Source of the DNA: Bacteroidota bacterium
GTDB lineage: Bacteria > Bacteroidota > Bacteroidia > B-17B0 > Aurantibacillaceae
Assembly: GCA_016702705.1 (NCBI GenBank)
Contig: JADJDM010000033.1
Location: 1 to 29,271, forward strand
DNA length: 29,271 nucleotides
Direction: 5' to 3'
Part shown: positions 19,914 to 29,271 of the stretch, piece after piece
Layout: every line of letters starts with the position of its first letter
Position numbering within the stretch: the stretch's first letter is position 1
Program-made: the position numbers and the translations under genes
The notes under the pieces: generated by a model
The model's input: only the letters and a program-made list of their open reading frames with translations
What the model was told of the DNA's origin: nothing
Databases searched by the model: none

Positions 19914-21572
19914 TGCCTCAGTAGAGAGGGTTGAAGCAGCTTCAATACTGCTTCAGCATCGTGGCCCCGATTTTAGAAAAATAGTTTCATCTGGAAATGT
20001 AATTTTAGGTCATATAAGATTATCAATCCTTGATTTAGATATAAGATCTCATCAACCCTTTGAGTATTTAGATAGATATGTAATTGTGTTTAATGGAGAA
20101 ATATACAATTATTTAGAATTGAAAGAGGATCTGAAAAATATAGGGTATAGTTTTAGAACTGAATCAGACACTGAAGTTATATTAGCATTATACGACTTTA
20201 AAGGTCGATCTTTTCTTTCAGATTTAGATGGAATGTTTGCATTTGCAATCTGGGATAAACACAAAAACGAGCTTTTTTGTGCACGAGATAGATTTGGTGA
20301 AAAACCATTTTTTTATAAATCAAATGAGGGGGAATTTATATTTGCTAGTGAAATAAAAGCAATCTTGCCATTATCTTCTAAAAATAGTTATTCTAAAAAA
20401 GCAATTGACTTTTTTTTAAATAACCAACGACATATTAATGAACCAGAAACGTTTTTTGAGAATATATTTTCGTTGTTGCCTGGACATTTTTTAGTATGCA
20501 AGCAGGATGGAAAGTTTGAAATAAATACTTATTATAATTTATACAAGGATTTTGATAAGTTAAAAGGAAGTGAAATTTCATACGAAGAGGCGGTGAAAAC
20601 AACAAAGGAAAAATTTATTGCCTCCGTAAAATTAAGACTTAGATCGGATGTGCCAATCGGTTGTTCCCTTTCTGGCGGCATTGATTCTTCAATTATAGCA
20701 GGGGTTGCCAGCAATTTCACAGAAAAAAGCTAAATACATTTTCAGCGATTTACCCAGGTAGAAGTTTTGATGAAAGTAAATGGATTAAATTAGCTGCCGA
20801 TTTTAGTAAATTAATTCTCGCACTATCGAACCAAACTTGAGTGAATTTTAAATGAAGTTGCAAACGTTAGTTGGCATCACGAAATGCCATTATTAACTTC
20901 TTCTAATTATCTTCAATGGTGTGTAAATAGATTAGCAAAAGAAACGGGAGTAAAAGTTTTGTTGGATGGGCAAGGGGCCGATGAATATTTAGGTGGATAT
21001 AAAGATTTTAAATATTTTGCAATTTGGGATTTGTACAATCAGGGAAAATATAGACAATACTTGAGTGAATTAAGAGCGTTTAAACAGAAGTTTGGTCCAA
21101 ATGAGAAAATAGGGAAATTACATTTATTGGATCCAATCCTAAACAGGATAGGCAAAAAAAGAAGCGAACTGAATTACGGAGATTCATTTAAAAAACGTAT
21201 GGAGTACTCTTTAGTATCTGAGCTTCCACATTTATTACGATATGCCGACAGAAGCGCTATGGCTCACGGGTGGAGGTGAGACTGCCATTTTTAGATAATA
21301 AATTAGTTGAATTTGTTCTGTCTTTGCCAAATGATTATATTTATAAGCAGGGATTTACAAAAAGAGTAATAAGAGACGCTCTTAAAGAATATATACCCAA
21401 TGAAATTTATCAACGGACAGATAAAATTGGTTTTGTGGGTCCGAAAGAAGAATGGCTTATGGACAAAAAATTTATTGAACCAATTAAAAACGCGCGGATT
21501 TTTTTGACGGAAAGAGGACTGATTCCATCAAATGATAATTGGATTAATGTATCTTTATATAATTTCTTTTTA
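19898..21572 (+). CDS. AsnB-type glutamine-dependent amidotransferase, copy 1 (start lost, frameshifted)
   Basis: N-terminal glutaminase domain: GIYL-FASVERVEAA, LLQHRGPDFRK, GHIRLSILDL, VFNGEIYNYLELKEDL, SDTEVILALY, DGMFAFAIWD, CARDRFGEKPFFY and FASEIKAILPL. C-terminal synthetase domain: PP-loop SLSGGIDSS, LLDGQGADEYLGGY and, after a break near 21275, GVEVRLPFLDNKLVEFVLSL and RTDKIGFVGPKEEW. The usual start Met-Cys-Gly is not present: the codon before GGT ATC reads AGT (Ser), and no ATG precedes it, so the Cys2 nucleophile is missing as sequenced. Other breaks: about 19913 and 20730-20850. The expected C-terminal end runs into the MBL protein. Role by context: amidation of a uronic-acid or amino-acid substituent, as proposed for WbpS-like AsnB homologues in O-antigen loci. 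Confidence 0.85.
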
Positions 21573-22773
21573 GCTTTTGATAACTATGCGAATTGGGAGC
21601 AACTAATTAATACTAAATTTTCGTATAAAGATTTTGAAAAAGTAACTCATATCTGGTTTTCACATGAACATCCAGACCATTTTTTTCCTCCGAATTTAAA
21701 AAAAATACCTGAAGAAATTCGCAAAAATATAGTTGTATTGTTTCATGAATCAATGGATAAAAAAGTTGTTGATTTTTGTAATAAATTGAATTTTAAGAAA
21801 ATATTAGAATTACCTGATTTTGAATCATATAACATAAACAAACAAGTTAGAATAGTATGCAGTAGAGTAGAAAATGAGACCGATTCATGGCTTTATGGAT
21901 GTTGCGGGAACAAAAATACTGAACTTAAATGATTGTGTTTTTAGTGAAAATAAAAAACTGGAAAAGATAAAATCAAAGCTCCCAAAAATTGATTTGCTTT
22001 TAACACAATTTTCATATGCAAATTGGTGTGGAAATAAAACGGATAAGAAAGCTAGGGAGATAAAAGCAGCTGAAAAATTGGGGGAGCTAAAGCATCGGAT
22101 TGAATTATTCAAACCGGCTAACTTTATTCCATTTGCAAGTTATGTGTGGTTCTGTCTTAAAAAATAATTTTTTATGAATGATTCAATAAACAAAATTGAT
22201 TCAGTATTTAAAGAATTGAAGAGAATATATAGTAATATGAACATAATAGTACTAGCACCTGGCGACACTATCGAAAGTTCTGAACTTGATATGTGGAATT
22301 CTGAAAGGGCTATTGAACAGTATGATTTAGCATATAATGACTTAAATAAACGGACATTAGAAGAAGAAAAGTCAATTGAAGTAACTTCACTAAAAAAATC
22401 AGCTGCTGATTATTCTCAAAGATCGATTAAATTGCATCAGTCTCAAAGAATAAAGAAGTTTGAAAAAATGCTAATTGGAGTTTATGATACAAACACTGTT
22501 TATTCTTTTGATTTTAATACAGGCTTATTGGAGTGGAATGGTGGAATGGAATTAGCTGATATTGGATTAACTTCAGATGTTCTAAAATACACATTTGATA
22601 ATAATTGGGGATTCGATACATTATTAGTTTCTGGTCTTTTTCAAAAACCTAGCCATGGAAATTTTGAGAATGTAAAACAATATGTTTTTTTGGCAGAACT
22701 TATGAATAAGGGAGAGCGGTTCGGTGGATATTTTCAAAGTTTTAAAAGGAGATTAATTCAGTTGTTAAAATAA
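21573..22773 (+). CDS. MBL-fold metallo-hydrolase (5' end missing, fused in frame to AsnB1)
   Basis: The metallo-beta-lactamase zinc motif HEHPDH (21663-21680) sits in VTHIWFSHEHPDHFFPPNLK, followed by DSWLY-MDVAGTKILNLNDCV (break near 21900), LPKIDLLLTQFSYANWCGNK, FIPFASYVWFC, a break near 22160, and FMNDSINKID. The last 199 codons (22174-22773) read through intact. The FSYANW and PFASYVWFCH-like blocks resemble the CMP-N-acetylneuraminate hydroxylase-like/UlaG-like branch of the fold. The first 30-40 residues of an MBL domain are absent: the frame enters from AsnB1 without a start codon. The boundary at 21573 is my estimate. Its presence in glycan loci suggests a hydrolytic or oxidative sugar-modifying role, not tested. 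Confidence 0.75.
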
Positions 22774-22780
22774 ATTAGTT

Positions 22781-23987
22781 TTGAGAATTTTATTTATTAC
22801 ATATTATTACCCTCCCTGTAATTCTATTGCTTCTAATAGAACAGTTTCTTTTTGTAATAGTTTAATCAAACGGGTCATGAGGTTACTGTTGTTACTCGTG
22901 GGGGGAAGGGAAGTGAGAATAATTGGAATGATTACATTGGAGATTCTCCTAACGATGTAGTTGTAGAGAAAATAGATGCTAATAAAACTGTTTATTACCT
23001 TCCATATTCTAAATTAATCAGTAAATCAGGGAAATTAAAAACAATGATTAGTTTTGTTAAGGGAAAATTTAATCCTGAAATAAACGCCGATTCATTTTGG
23101 ATTTGTTAATTACTTGCTATCAAAAGAAAAGTTCGAATATTTATTAATTAGTTCCCCGCCAATTAACATAGTTCGATTAGGATTTAATATCAAATCACTT
23201 TACCCAAATTTAAAATTAATTGTGGATTTTAGGGATTTACAAAACCATATTGTTTTGGCAACGAATCAATCAACTTTTGCACAAAGTTGAACATTACTTT
23301 ATAGAAGATACCTTAAAATTTGGTTGAAGCTAGCTAGCCATATTTTGGTTGCTTCTGAGTTGTTCGGAGAATTTTTGTTGGAATTAGGCCTCGATTCAAA
23401 AAGACTATTAAATGGGTTTGAAGAGGAATTGCTAAATTGGAACGACAAAAATAAAACAAACAGGTTTGATATTTCAGTGCTAGGCACAATATATCCTAAT
23501 CAAGAAACATCCTTTTTTATCTCTGTGTTGAAGGGTTTTGTAAGGATAAGTCCCCAGAAAAATTCGAATAAACTTAATTGGGATTACACTAAAATCAGTT
23601 GCTGATTTGTTTAGTAAAAATTATCAGCCTTTTGCTTTATTACGGATAAACTACCAAGAGAAAGCAAATTAAAATTGGAAAGAAAGTTGTGTACTAGCTT
23701 ACCCTGGATGGAAAGGATATAAAGGAATGTATTCAGGTAAAATATTTGAATACTTAGCATTAAAACGCCATATTTTTATTGCACCTTCAGATAATGATGT
23801 TATTAGTAACTTAGTAGATAAATGTAGGGCTGGATCTTGTGTTAATTCAATAGAGGAAGGCATTTCTTATTTAAATGATTTGTATTATAAATGGGAAAAC
23901 AACGGTTTAAAATTAGAAAGTGATATTTCCAAAGTAATTGAATTTAGTCGTGAAAACCAAAATACAATACTTACTGAATTGATATGA
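22781..23987 (+). CDS. GT4-like (GT-B fold) glycosyltransferase B (heavily frameshifted)
   Basis: TTG at 22781 opens LRILFITYYYPPCNSIASNR, the usual N-terminal strand and substrate loop of GT-B glycosyltransferases, 7 bases after the upstream stop. It continues with LIKRGHEVTVVTRGG, then NYLLSKEKFEYLLISSPPIN, LKLIVDFRDLQ, RYLKIWLKLASHILVASELF, FDISVLGTIYPNQE and, near the end, YSGKIFEYLALKRHIFIAPS, the C-terminal nucleotide-binding region that replaces the strict E-x7-E motif. About 400 codons, normal for the family. At least eight breaks, densest at 23100-23300 and 23560-23720. The donor is probably a nucleotide sugar; specificity unknown. Its stop overlaps the next gene's start (ATGA). Confidence 0.75.
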
Positions 23988-25105
23988 AATTAACTAAAGT
24001 AGTCTATATTATCTCTGATGTTAATAAATCACTTCAATTTGAGTGGATTGCTGATTCTTTAGAATGAAAGAAGTTTCAAACAATATTATATTTTATTAAA
24101 TGATTCTAATTCTGAATTAAATCATACATGAGAAAAATCTGATTTTTATGTAAAAGAATAAAGCCACAGGCAAGTACAGTATTTCTCGCCGCGTTAAAAG
24201 ATCCTTTTTTATTAATAAAATAAGACCAAAAATTGTCCTACCATTTATATAAAGCAGCAATATTTGGGAGTTTAATTTCACGTGTTTTATTAATTAAAAG
24301 AATTCTAACAAGACATCATGCCAGCTATAATAGAGAGTATTATCCAAAAGCGGTTAAATATGATAGTTTCGTAAACCGATTGTCAACCGATATTGTAGCT
24401 ATAAGTGAAAACTGCAAGAACGAATTACTGCATTACGAGTCTGTACCATTAAATAAAATCACAGTAATTTATCATGGACTAAATTTCGATGATATTGATA
24501 ATATATCTATTGAAGATGTAGATAGTCTTAGAGCTAAATATAATCTCACCAAGTCTGATTTGGTTATAGGTGTTATTTCACGATATATACATTTAAAGGG
24601 AATTCAATACATTATCCCAGCATTTGAAAAACTATTGAAAGAGTATCCAAATACACGTTTAGTTTTAGCCAATACTGTGGGAGATTATTCAAATAAAATT
24701 AAGCAATTACTTAAAGAAAGTCTTACCGAAAATTCATATCGAGAGATTAATTTCGAAAATAATTTGTTTGCATTGTTTCGAATGTTTAATGTTTTTGTGC
24801 ATGTACCAATTAATAGTAGTTGTGAAGCATTTGGGCAAACATACATTGAGTCATTAGCATGTGGAGTGCCTAGCATTTTTACATTAAGTGGGATTGCGTC
24901 TGAGTTTATTGTAGATCAAAAGAATGCATTAGTTGTGCCATACATGGATAGTGAGGCAATATTTAATGGAATGAAAAGGCTTATAAATGAGTCAAATATT
25001 AGCGTTGCTATTGCTAGCAAAGGGGAAGAAGATGTAAGGAACATTTTTGATATTAAAAGCACGGTTAGAAAATTAGAAAATTTATATTTAAATCATGGCA
25101 TCTGA
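23984..25105 (+). CDS. GT4-family glycosyltransferase C (5' third frameshifted)
   Basis: The ATG overlaps the previous stop by four bases. The first codons read MKLTKVVYIISDVNKSLQFE; the stretch 24065-24230 is broken by stops; from 24233 the frame is intact to the end. Diagnostic parts: ILTRHHASYNREYYPK, DIVAISENCKNELL, ITVIYHGLNFDDID, VIGVISRYIHLKGIQYIIPA (GT4 nucleotide-sugar domain start), CEAFGQTYIESLACGVPSIF with the E-x7-E motif, and DQKNALVVPYMDSEAI. About 374 codons, typical of GT4 retaining glycosyltransferases. Cytoplasmic, membrane-peripheral. It overlaps the following methyltransferase by 11 bases, which supports cotranslation. Confidence 0.85.
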
Positions 25106-25841
25106 ACGTCAAGAGTATAATGAAGTGAGCCCTTGGTGGGGTGAACATGTGCACAGGTATGAAGAAGCAATCAAAGTAATCGGCGCTTCTCGAAGAGTGC
25201 TGGATATCGCATGTGGAAATGGATATGGATCATTTATACTTGCAAATGCTTCTATAGAAGAAGTGGTCGGTGGCGATATTGATGCCAACACTATTGAAGA
25301 ATGCAATAATAAATTTTGGGCAAAGAATCTTACTTTTAGTGTGATTGATGGTACACAATTACAATTTGAAGATGGTTACTTTGACGCAGTGGTTTCTTTT
25401 GAAACCATTGAACATACTACGAATTACATGGACATGTTAAAGGAGTTCAAAAGAGTAATTAAAGATAGTGGGGTAGTAATTATTTCAACGCCAAATATAA
25501 TTATAAATAGCCCAAGTGGAAAAGTTTTAAATCCCTATCATACGCAAGAATGGAAGTACACTGAGTTAAAAGAAATATTAGAGAGAGAATTTAGTAGTGT
25601 TCAAATTTTTGGGCAAAAATACTCGAGGTATGATAATCGGAGAGTTAATTATAAAATGGGAAATGTGTTTGAACAAATTATGTATTTAGTAAGGTGAAAA
25701 CTACCAATTTCAATTCAAAATGGAATTATGAAAATGATAATAAAGAAACCTATATATCCCACCAAAGATGATTATATATAATTAAAGAATATAGAGACAA
25801 TAAATAAGTGTAAAACTTTTTATGCAATTTGTAGAAAGTAA
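25095..25841 (+). CDS. Class I SAM-dependent methyltransferase, copy 2 (3' part frameshifted)
   Basis: Intact for 200 residues: MASERQEYNEVSPWWGEHVH, motif I RVLDIACGNGYGSFILA, GGDIDANTIEECN, FSVIDGTQLQFEDGYFDAVV, SFETIEHTTNYMDMLKEF, VVIISTPNIIINSPSGKVL and NPYHTQEWKYTELKEIL. The motif I GxGxG-like loop and the ETIEH segment place it in the Methyltransf_11 group. The stop at 25695-25697 looks like an indel: in the next frame the chain goes on as RKLPISIQNGIMKMIIKKP, YPTKDDYI and CKTFYAICRK to the TAA at 25839-25841, a tail I recognise in homologues. That stop overlaps the next ATG (TAATG). Probably a sugar O-methyltransferase in glycan assembly. Confidence 0.85.
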
Positions 25842-26709
25842 TGTATCTTCCTCTGGTTAGTATAGTTATTCCATGTTATAATTGTGAATTATATATTGAA
25901 GAAACACTCACCTCAATATTAAATCAATCGTATGTTGATATTGAGATTATAATTATTGATGATGGGCACGGATCAAACTGCTTTAAGGTAAATGAATTTA
26001 AAGAAAAAGGATTGAGTATTTTTATCAGGCTAACTCAGGCGTATCAACAGCACGTAATAATGGATTCGACAGGTAAGGGGTGAATTTGTGATATTTTTCG
26101 ACATAGACGATATTATGCCGGAAGATTTCATATCGAGTCGAGTTGAAAAATAAAATCAATGACGATATTTCATTCCTATGTGGTGAAGTATTGAAATTTG
26201 GTGACAAAGGAGTTTCTTCTTCGAAATTTAAGGGTACAGATAATGTTAACTTAGAAGCTCAAATATTGTTATATGATCCAGCTGTTATAACATGTCCTTC
26301 AAATTTTATGTTTAGAGTAAGTTTTTTAAAGGAAAGTAATATACGATTTGAAAGTCAATTGAGCAGCACTGCTGATAAATACTATCTGCTATCCTGCAAA
26401 AGAGCCGGTAAAATTGGTTTTTTTGAGGATATAGCTCCACTTCATTATCGTGTTACCACCAATAGCATGTCTAACAAAATGACTTATAATTTGGTTCAGG
26501 ATAATGAAGTTTATTACAAATTACTGAAAGATAAGTGTTTGATTCCTGAAAAAATAAATATTTCTTTATTTTTAGGGGATTATATATTATTTGGTTCATA
26601 TTGGAAAATCGGATTTAGAATAAAAGCAATTAAATTTGCAATGAGATGTTTTTTTAGAAATCCAAAACGATTACTAGGTAAAATTTTAAATAGAATGATT
26701 GGTGATTAA
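25841..26709 (+). CDS. GT2-family glycosyltransferase D (frameshifted)
   Basis: The ATG shares its A with the upstream TAA. MYLPLVSIVIPCYNCELYIE, TLTSILNQSYVDIEIIIIDD and, after breaks near 25970 and 26025-26140, VSTARNNGFDRSGEFVIFFD with IDDIMPEDFI give the canonical GT2 order: first strand, DDG aspartates, ARN-G helix and DxD-like FDIDD motif. The 188-codon C-terminal part is intact (ITCPSNFMFRVSFLKESN, LHYRVTTNSMSNKM) and ends in a basic region with LFLGDYILFGSYWKIGFR that could touch the membrane. About 289 codons. Inverting sugar transfer to the glycan chain is expected; donor and acceptor unknown. Confidence 0.85.
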
Positions 26710-27503
26710 ATTTTTTAAAAGTAAAAGTGGAATAATTTATTTTGGTTTAGCGATTGGTTTCTTAATTCCATTGTTGATAGGTTCAGTTGGTAATGTTTCA
26801 AAACATCAAGCCATAACTGAACAGTTTGATTCAAATCTTTTGAATATTAATTCTATTGATAAAGCCTTGGATTACATAGATAGCTTGTCGAAAACAAATG
26901 ATGAGGGGCAATTTGACACACTTAGATATGTTCAGGCAGCAAGTAAATTCACAAAAAGTAGATTTTTTCATGGTTTGTCAAGGTATAAATTCTCGGAAAA
27001 TTGGATAGCAGTTTTAGGTGCCAATTGTTTGTGGGATCACATGTCGGCAATTGTTAATCCTGATGATATTATTAAGCATTCTAATGCATTGTGTAGTCAG
27101 CAGTCAATAGTTTTCTTATAGATTTTAAAGAGACGCGGAATCAAGTCTCGATCTGTTGGTTTAGGCTATAAGGAAGGGCCAGGGCACTTTTTAGCGGAAG
27201 TATATTATAGCAACGATTGGCATTTATACGACGTGAATAAAGAACCAAAGTGGGAAAAGATAAAAAATCACCATAAAAGTATGGAATATATGTTTTAAAT
27301 AAAGCACTATTCGTTCCATATGAAGACCAAATGGAGAGAAGTGCTTTTTATAAAATTCTTGAAAAGGTAGAGTATGGTGAAGTAAATGAATTCCCAGCAA
27401 AAAACATGATTTTATTTCACAGGACAACAAAAATAGTTACATATACTACTCAGTGTTCTTTTTTAATGAGCTTGGGTTTTCAGTAATACTAGAAAAAAAA
27501 TGA
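26702..27503 (+). CDS. Membrane-anchored transglutaminase-like (papain-fold) protein (frameshifted)
   Basis: GTG 26702 overlaps the GT2 stop by 8 bases; a TTG at 26699 is an alternative start. One N-terminal membrane segment (GIIYFGLAIGFLIPLLIGSV) would leave the rest outside the cytoplasm or facing the periplasm. After corrections near 27120 and 27290 a transglutaminase-like Cys-His-Asp triad appears: Cys in ALCSQQSIVF (27092-27094), His in GPGHFLAEVYY (27185-27187) and Asp in WHLYDVNKEP (27230-27232), with RGIKSRSVGLG between, as in bacterial transglutaminase-core proteins. About 267 codons. Such folds act as transglutaminases, amidases or peptidases; in a glycan locus it may link or cleave an amide on the polymer. 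This role is inference. Confidence 0.7.
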
Positions 27504-27569
27504 ACTCAAAGAAAAATAATAAAAACGGTTACTACTTACGAAAAAGGATAACTCAATTCTTAATTAAGA

Positions 27570-29271
27570 ATGTGTGGTATTGCGGGCTATAATAGATTTC
27601 AAACATTCTTCATCTGAGCAAATTTTGCAACAGATGACAGATGCAATTATTTATCGCGGGCCAGATGGGCTAGGACATGAGTTTATCCAAAAAAGTTATT
27701 TCCAATTGGGATTTGGCCATCGTAGATTAGCAATTATAGATCTCACAGAAACAGGAAAACAACCAATGCGTTTTAATGGTGTTTGGATTACGTTTAATGG
27801 AGAGATATACAATTACAAAGAAATTAAAAATGAACTAGTAAAACTGGGGCATACTTTTATTGGAAATTCAGACACTGAAGTTATTCTCCATGCATATGTC
27901 AATGGGGGATTAATAGTGTTTCTAATTTTATTGGAATGTTTGCTTTTGTGATATATGATGAAACCAAACAGATTGTTTATTGTGTGAGGGATAGGGCAGG
28001 AATCAAACCTTTTTTTTATTATTGGAAAGAGGGTTTATTTTTATTTGCTTCGGAATTAAAAGCATTTCATCAGCATCCAAGTTTTGAAAAACGAATTAAT
28101 TTAGATTCAGTAGCTTCATTTTTGCAATTTGGAAATGTCCCCACACCACATTGTATTTTTCAAGATTGTTATAAGCTCTCTCCCGGACATTATATTGAGT
28201 TCAATGTTCAACATTCAAAGTTGGATATTAAGAAATATTGGGATGTTTATGATTCTTATAATAAACCAAAACTTAAAATTGAGTTTGAGGAAGCAAAAAA
28301 AGAAACTGAGACATTACTTAAATCAGCTGCTGATTATAGGATGATTGCAGATGTGCCTGGTGGTTTTGAAGGGGGTTATGATGGCGCGTGTTAACAGCTT
28401 TATTGCAAAGTGGAAAAGGATAAAATAAAACACTTCACAATTGCTGTCCCAGATATTGGATTGAATGAAGCTCCCTATGCAAAAGAAGTGGCAAAATATT
28501 TGGGAACGGATCATCATGAATATACTTGTACAGTGAAAGATGCGATTGAGTTAATAGATGATTTGCCATTTTATTATGACGAACCCTTTGCTGATAGTAG
28601 TTCCATTCCAACAACATTGGTGTGTAAGATGGCTAGAAAAGAAGTAACTGTTGCTTTAAGTGCAGATGCGGGGGATGAGGTGTTTGCAGGATACAATCGG
28701 TATGATTATATGATGAAACATGGCAGCAAAATTAAGAATACACCTGCTTTGGTTCGTAAGCTAGATTGCAAGTATTATGGATTGACGTTAACGCTGACCA
28801 TATTCCATTTTTTAATAAAAAGTATAATTTTGCCACAATCGGTATGAAAAATTAAAAGGCTTACTAAAGAACCTACAGATCAAAATTTAATGATGAGTTT
28901 AAGCAAACAGTTTACTGAAGAAGAGCTTAACAGATTATTGAAAAAAACATCATCAACGCAAAAGTACATGATATACTAAGCAAGATTTAAAACAAGAGAA
29001 TTACACATCATTATCTTATATGATGGCTATTGATTACCAAACGTATTTAATAGATGATATTTTACAAAAAGGTTGACAGAGCATCGATGACTGTAAGTTT
29101 AGAAGCGAGGGGCCATTTTTCTTGATCACCGTGTAATTGAATGGGCTGCCCAATTGCCTGATAATTTTAAATATAGTAATGGAATTAAAAAACATATTTT
29201 AAAAGAGATAACGCATAAATATATTCCAAAACAGATGATGGATAGACCTAAAATGGGTTTTGCAATTCCTA
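27570..29271 (+). CDS. AsnB-type glutamine-dependent amidotransferase, copy 2 (3' partial at window edge, frameshifted)
   Basis: Proper N-terminus MCGIAGYNRF, so the Cys2 glutaminase nucleophile is present. Then ITDAIIYRGPDGLGHEF-like text, GFGHRRLAIIDLTETG, TFNGEIYNYKEIKNEL, GMFAFVIYDETKQIVYCVRD, GIKPFFY and FASELKAF. The PP-loop expected as LSGGYDS reads GFEGGYDGA at about 28355-28390 in a visibly damaged stretch. Next are YYDEPFADSSSIPTTLV, LSADAGDEVFAGYNRYDYMM, YQTYLIDDILQKVDRASMTV, LEAREPFLDHRVIEWAAQLP and DRPKMGFAIP, where the window ends; perhaps 60-100 residues remain. Breaks near 27600, 27910, 28370-28410, 28780-28860, 28960 and 29075-29115. The context predicts glycan or aminoacyl amidation rather than free asparagine synthesis. 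Confidence 0.85.

Noticed and set aside
28340..28400. AsnB2 appears to lack the SGGxDS PP-loop (reads GGYDGA), suggesting an inactive synthetase.
   Set aside because: The stretch contains a stop, a frameshift and several unlikely substitutions within about 50 bases, while all other AsnB motifs are intact. Local sequence error explains it better than loss of function.
11991..29271. Interpretation of the whole polysaccharide locus as a decayed pseudogene island.
   Set aside because: Motifs, normal total gene lengths and precise gene overlaps are kept; the damage is almost only one-base indels, often in homopolymers.

Overview
The window looks like a chromosomal stretch from a member of the Bacteroidota. 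It is AT-rich and carries a Bacteroidota-type TAnnTTTG promoter element. It encodes a cell-surface protein with PKD repeats and a C-terminal type IX secretion (T9SS) sorting domain, a bacterial alpha-2-macroglobulin with an embedded carboxypeptidase-regulatory-like domain, and a SpoIIE-type phosphatase sensor. No rRNA, tRNA, CRISPR array, integrase or transposase was seen.

Layout. Positions 1-3478 (+) hold the 3' part of a Cache/HAMP/SpoIIE phosphatase and an ABC-F ATPase. Positions 3479-3671 are a convergent intergenic region filled with REP-like palindromes. Positions 3673-11629 (-) hold a small secreted basic protein, a thioester-containing alpha-2-macroglobulin, and a LamG/PKD/T9SS surface protein. 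Positions 11630-11990 are a divergent intergenic region. From 11991 to the right edge (+) runs a tightly packed surface-polysaccharide locus. In order it contains: a DegT-type sugar aminotransferase, a WbqC-like protein, two tandem beta-propeller glycosidase-like proteins, a GNAT acetyltransferase, a methyltransferase, a GT2 glycosyltransferase, an ABC exporter/flippase, a truncated acetyltransferase, an AsnB-type amidotransferase joined to an MBL-fold hydrolase, two GT4-like glycosyltransferases, a second methyltransferase, a second GT2, a membrane-anchored transglutaminase-like protein, and a second AsnB cut by the window edge.

How the genes fit together. The aminotransferase and an acetyltransferase would make an N-acylated amino sugar. 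The glycosyltransferases would assemble a lipid-linked oligosaccharide, the ABC protein could flip or export it, and the AsnB-like enzymes probably amidate uronic acids rather than make free asparagine. The two glycosidase-like genes, the MBL protein and the transglutaminase-like protein are the least understood members.

Quality warning. Genes left of about 6.4 kb are intact. Between 6.4 and 11 kb there are a few breaks. From about 11 kb rightward nearly every gene is interrupted by one-base indels, often in A or T runs, while protein similarity and motifs continue in another frame. I read this mainly as sequencing or assembly error, so the broken genes are annotated as single genes spanning their frameshifts. 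Three joints (near 10.0, 19.9 and 21.57 kb) look like missing segments rather than one-base errors and deserve direct checking.
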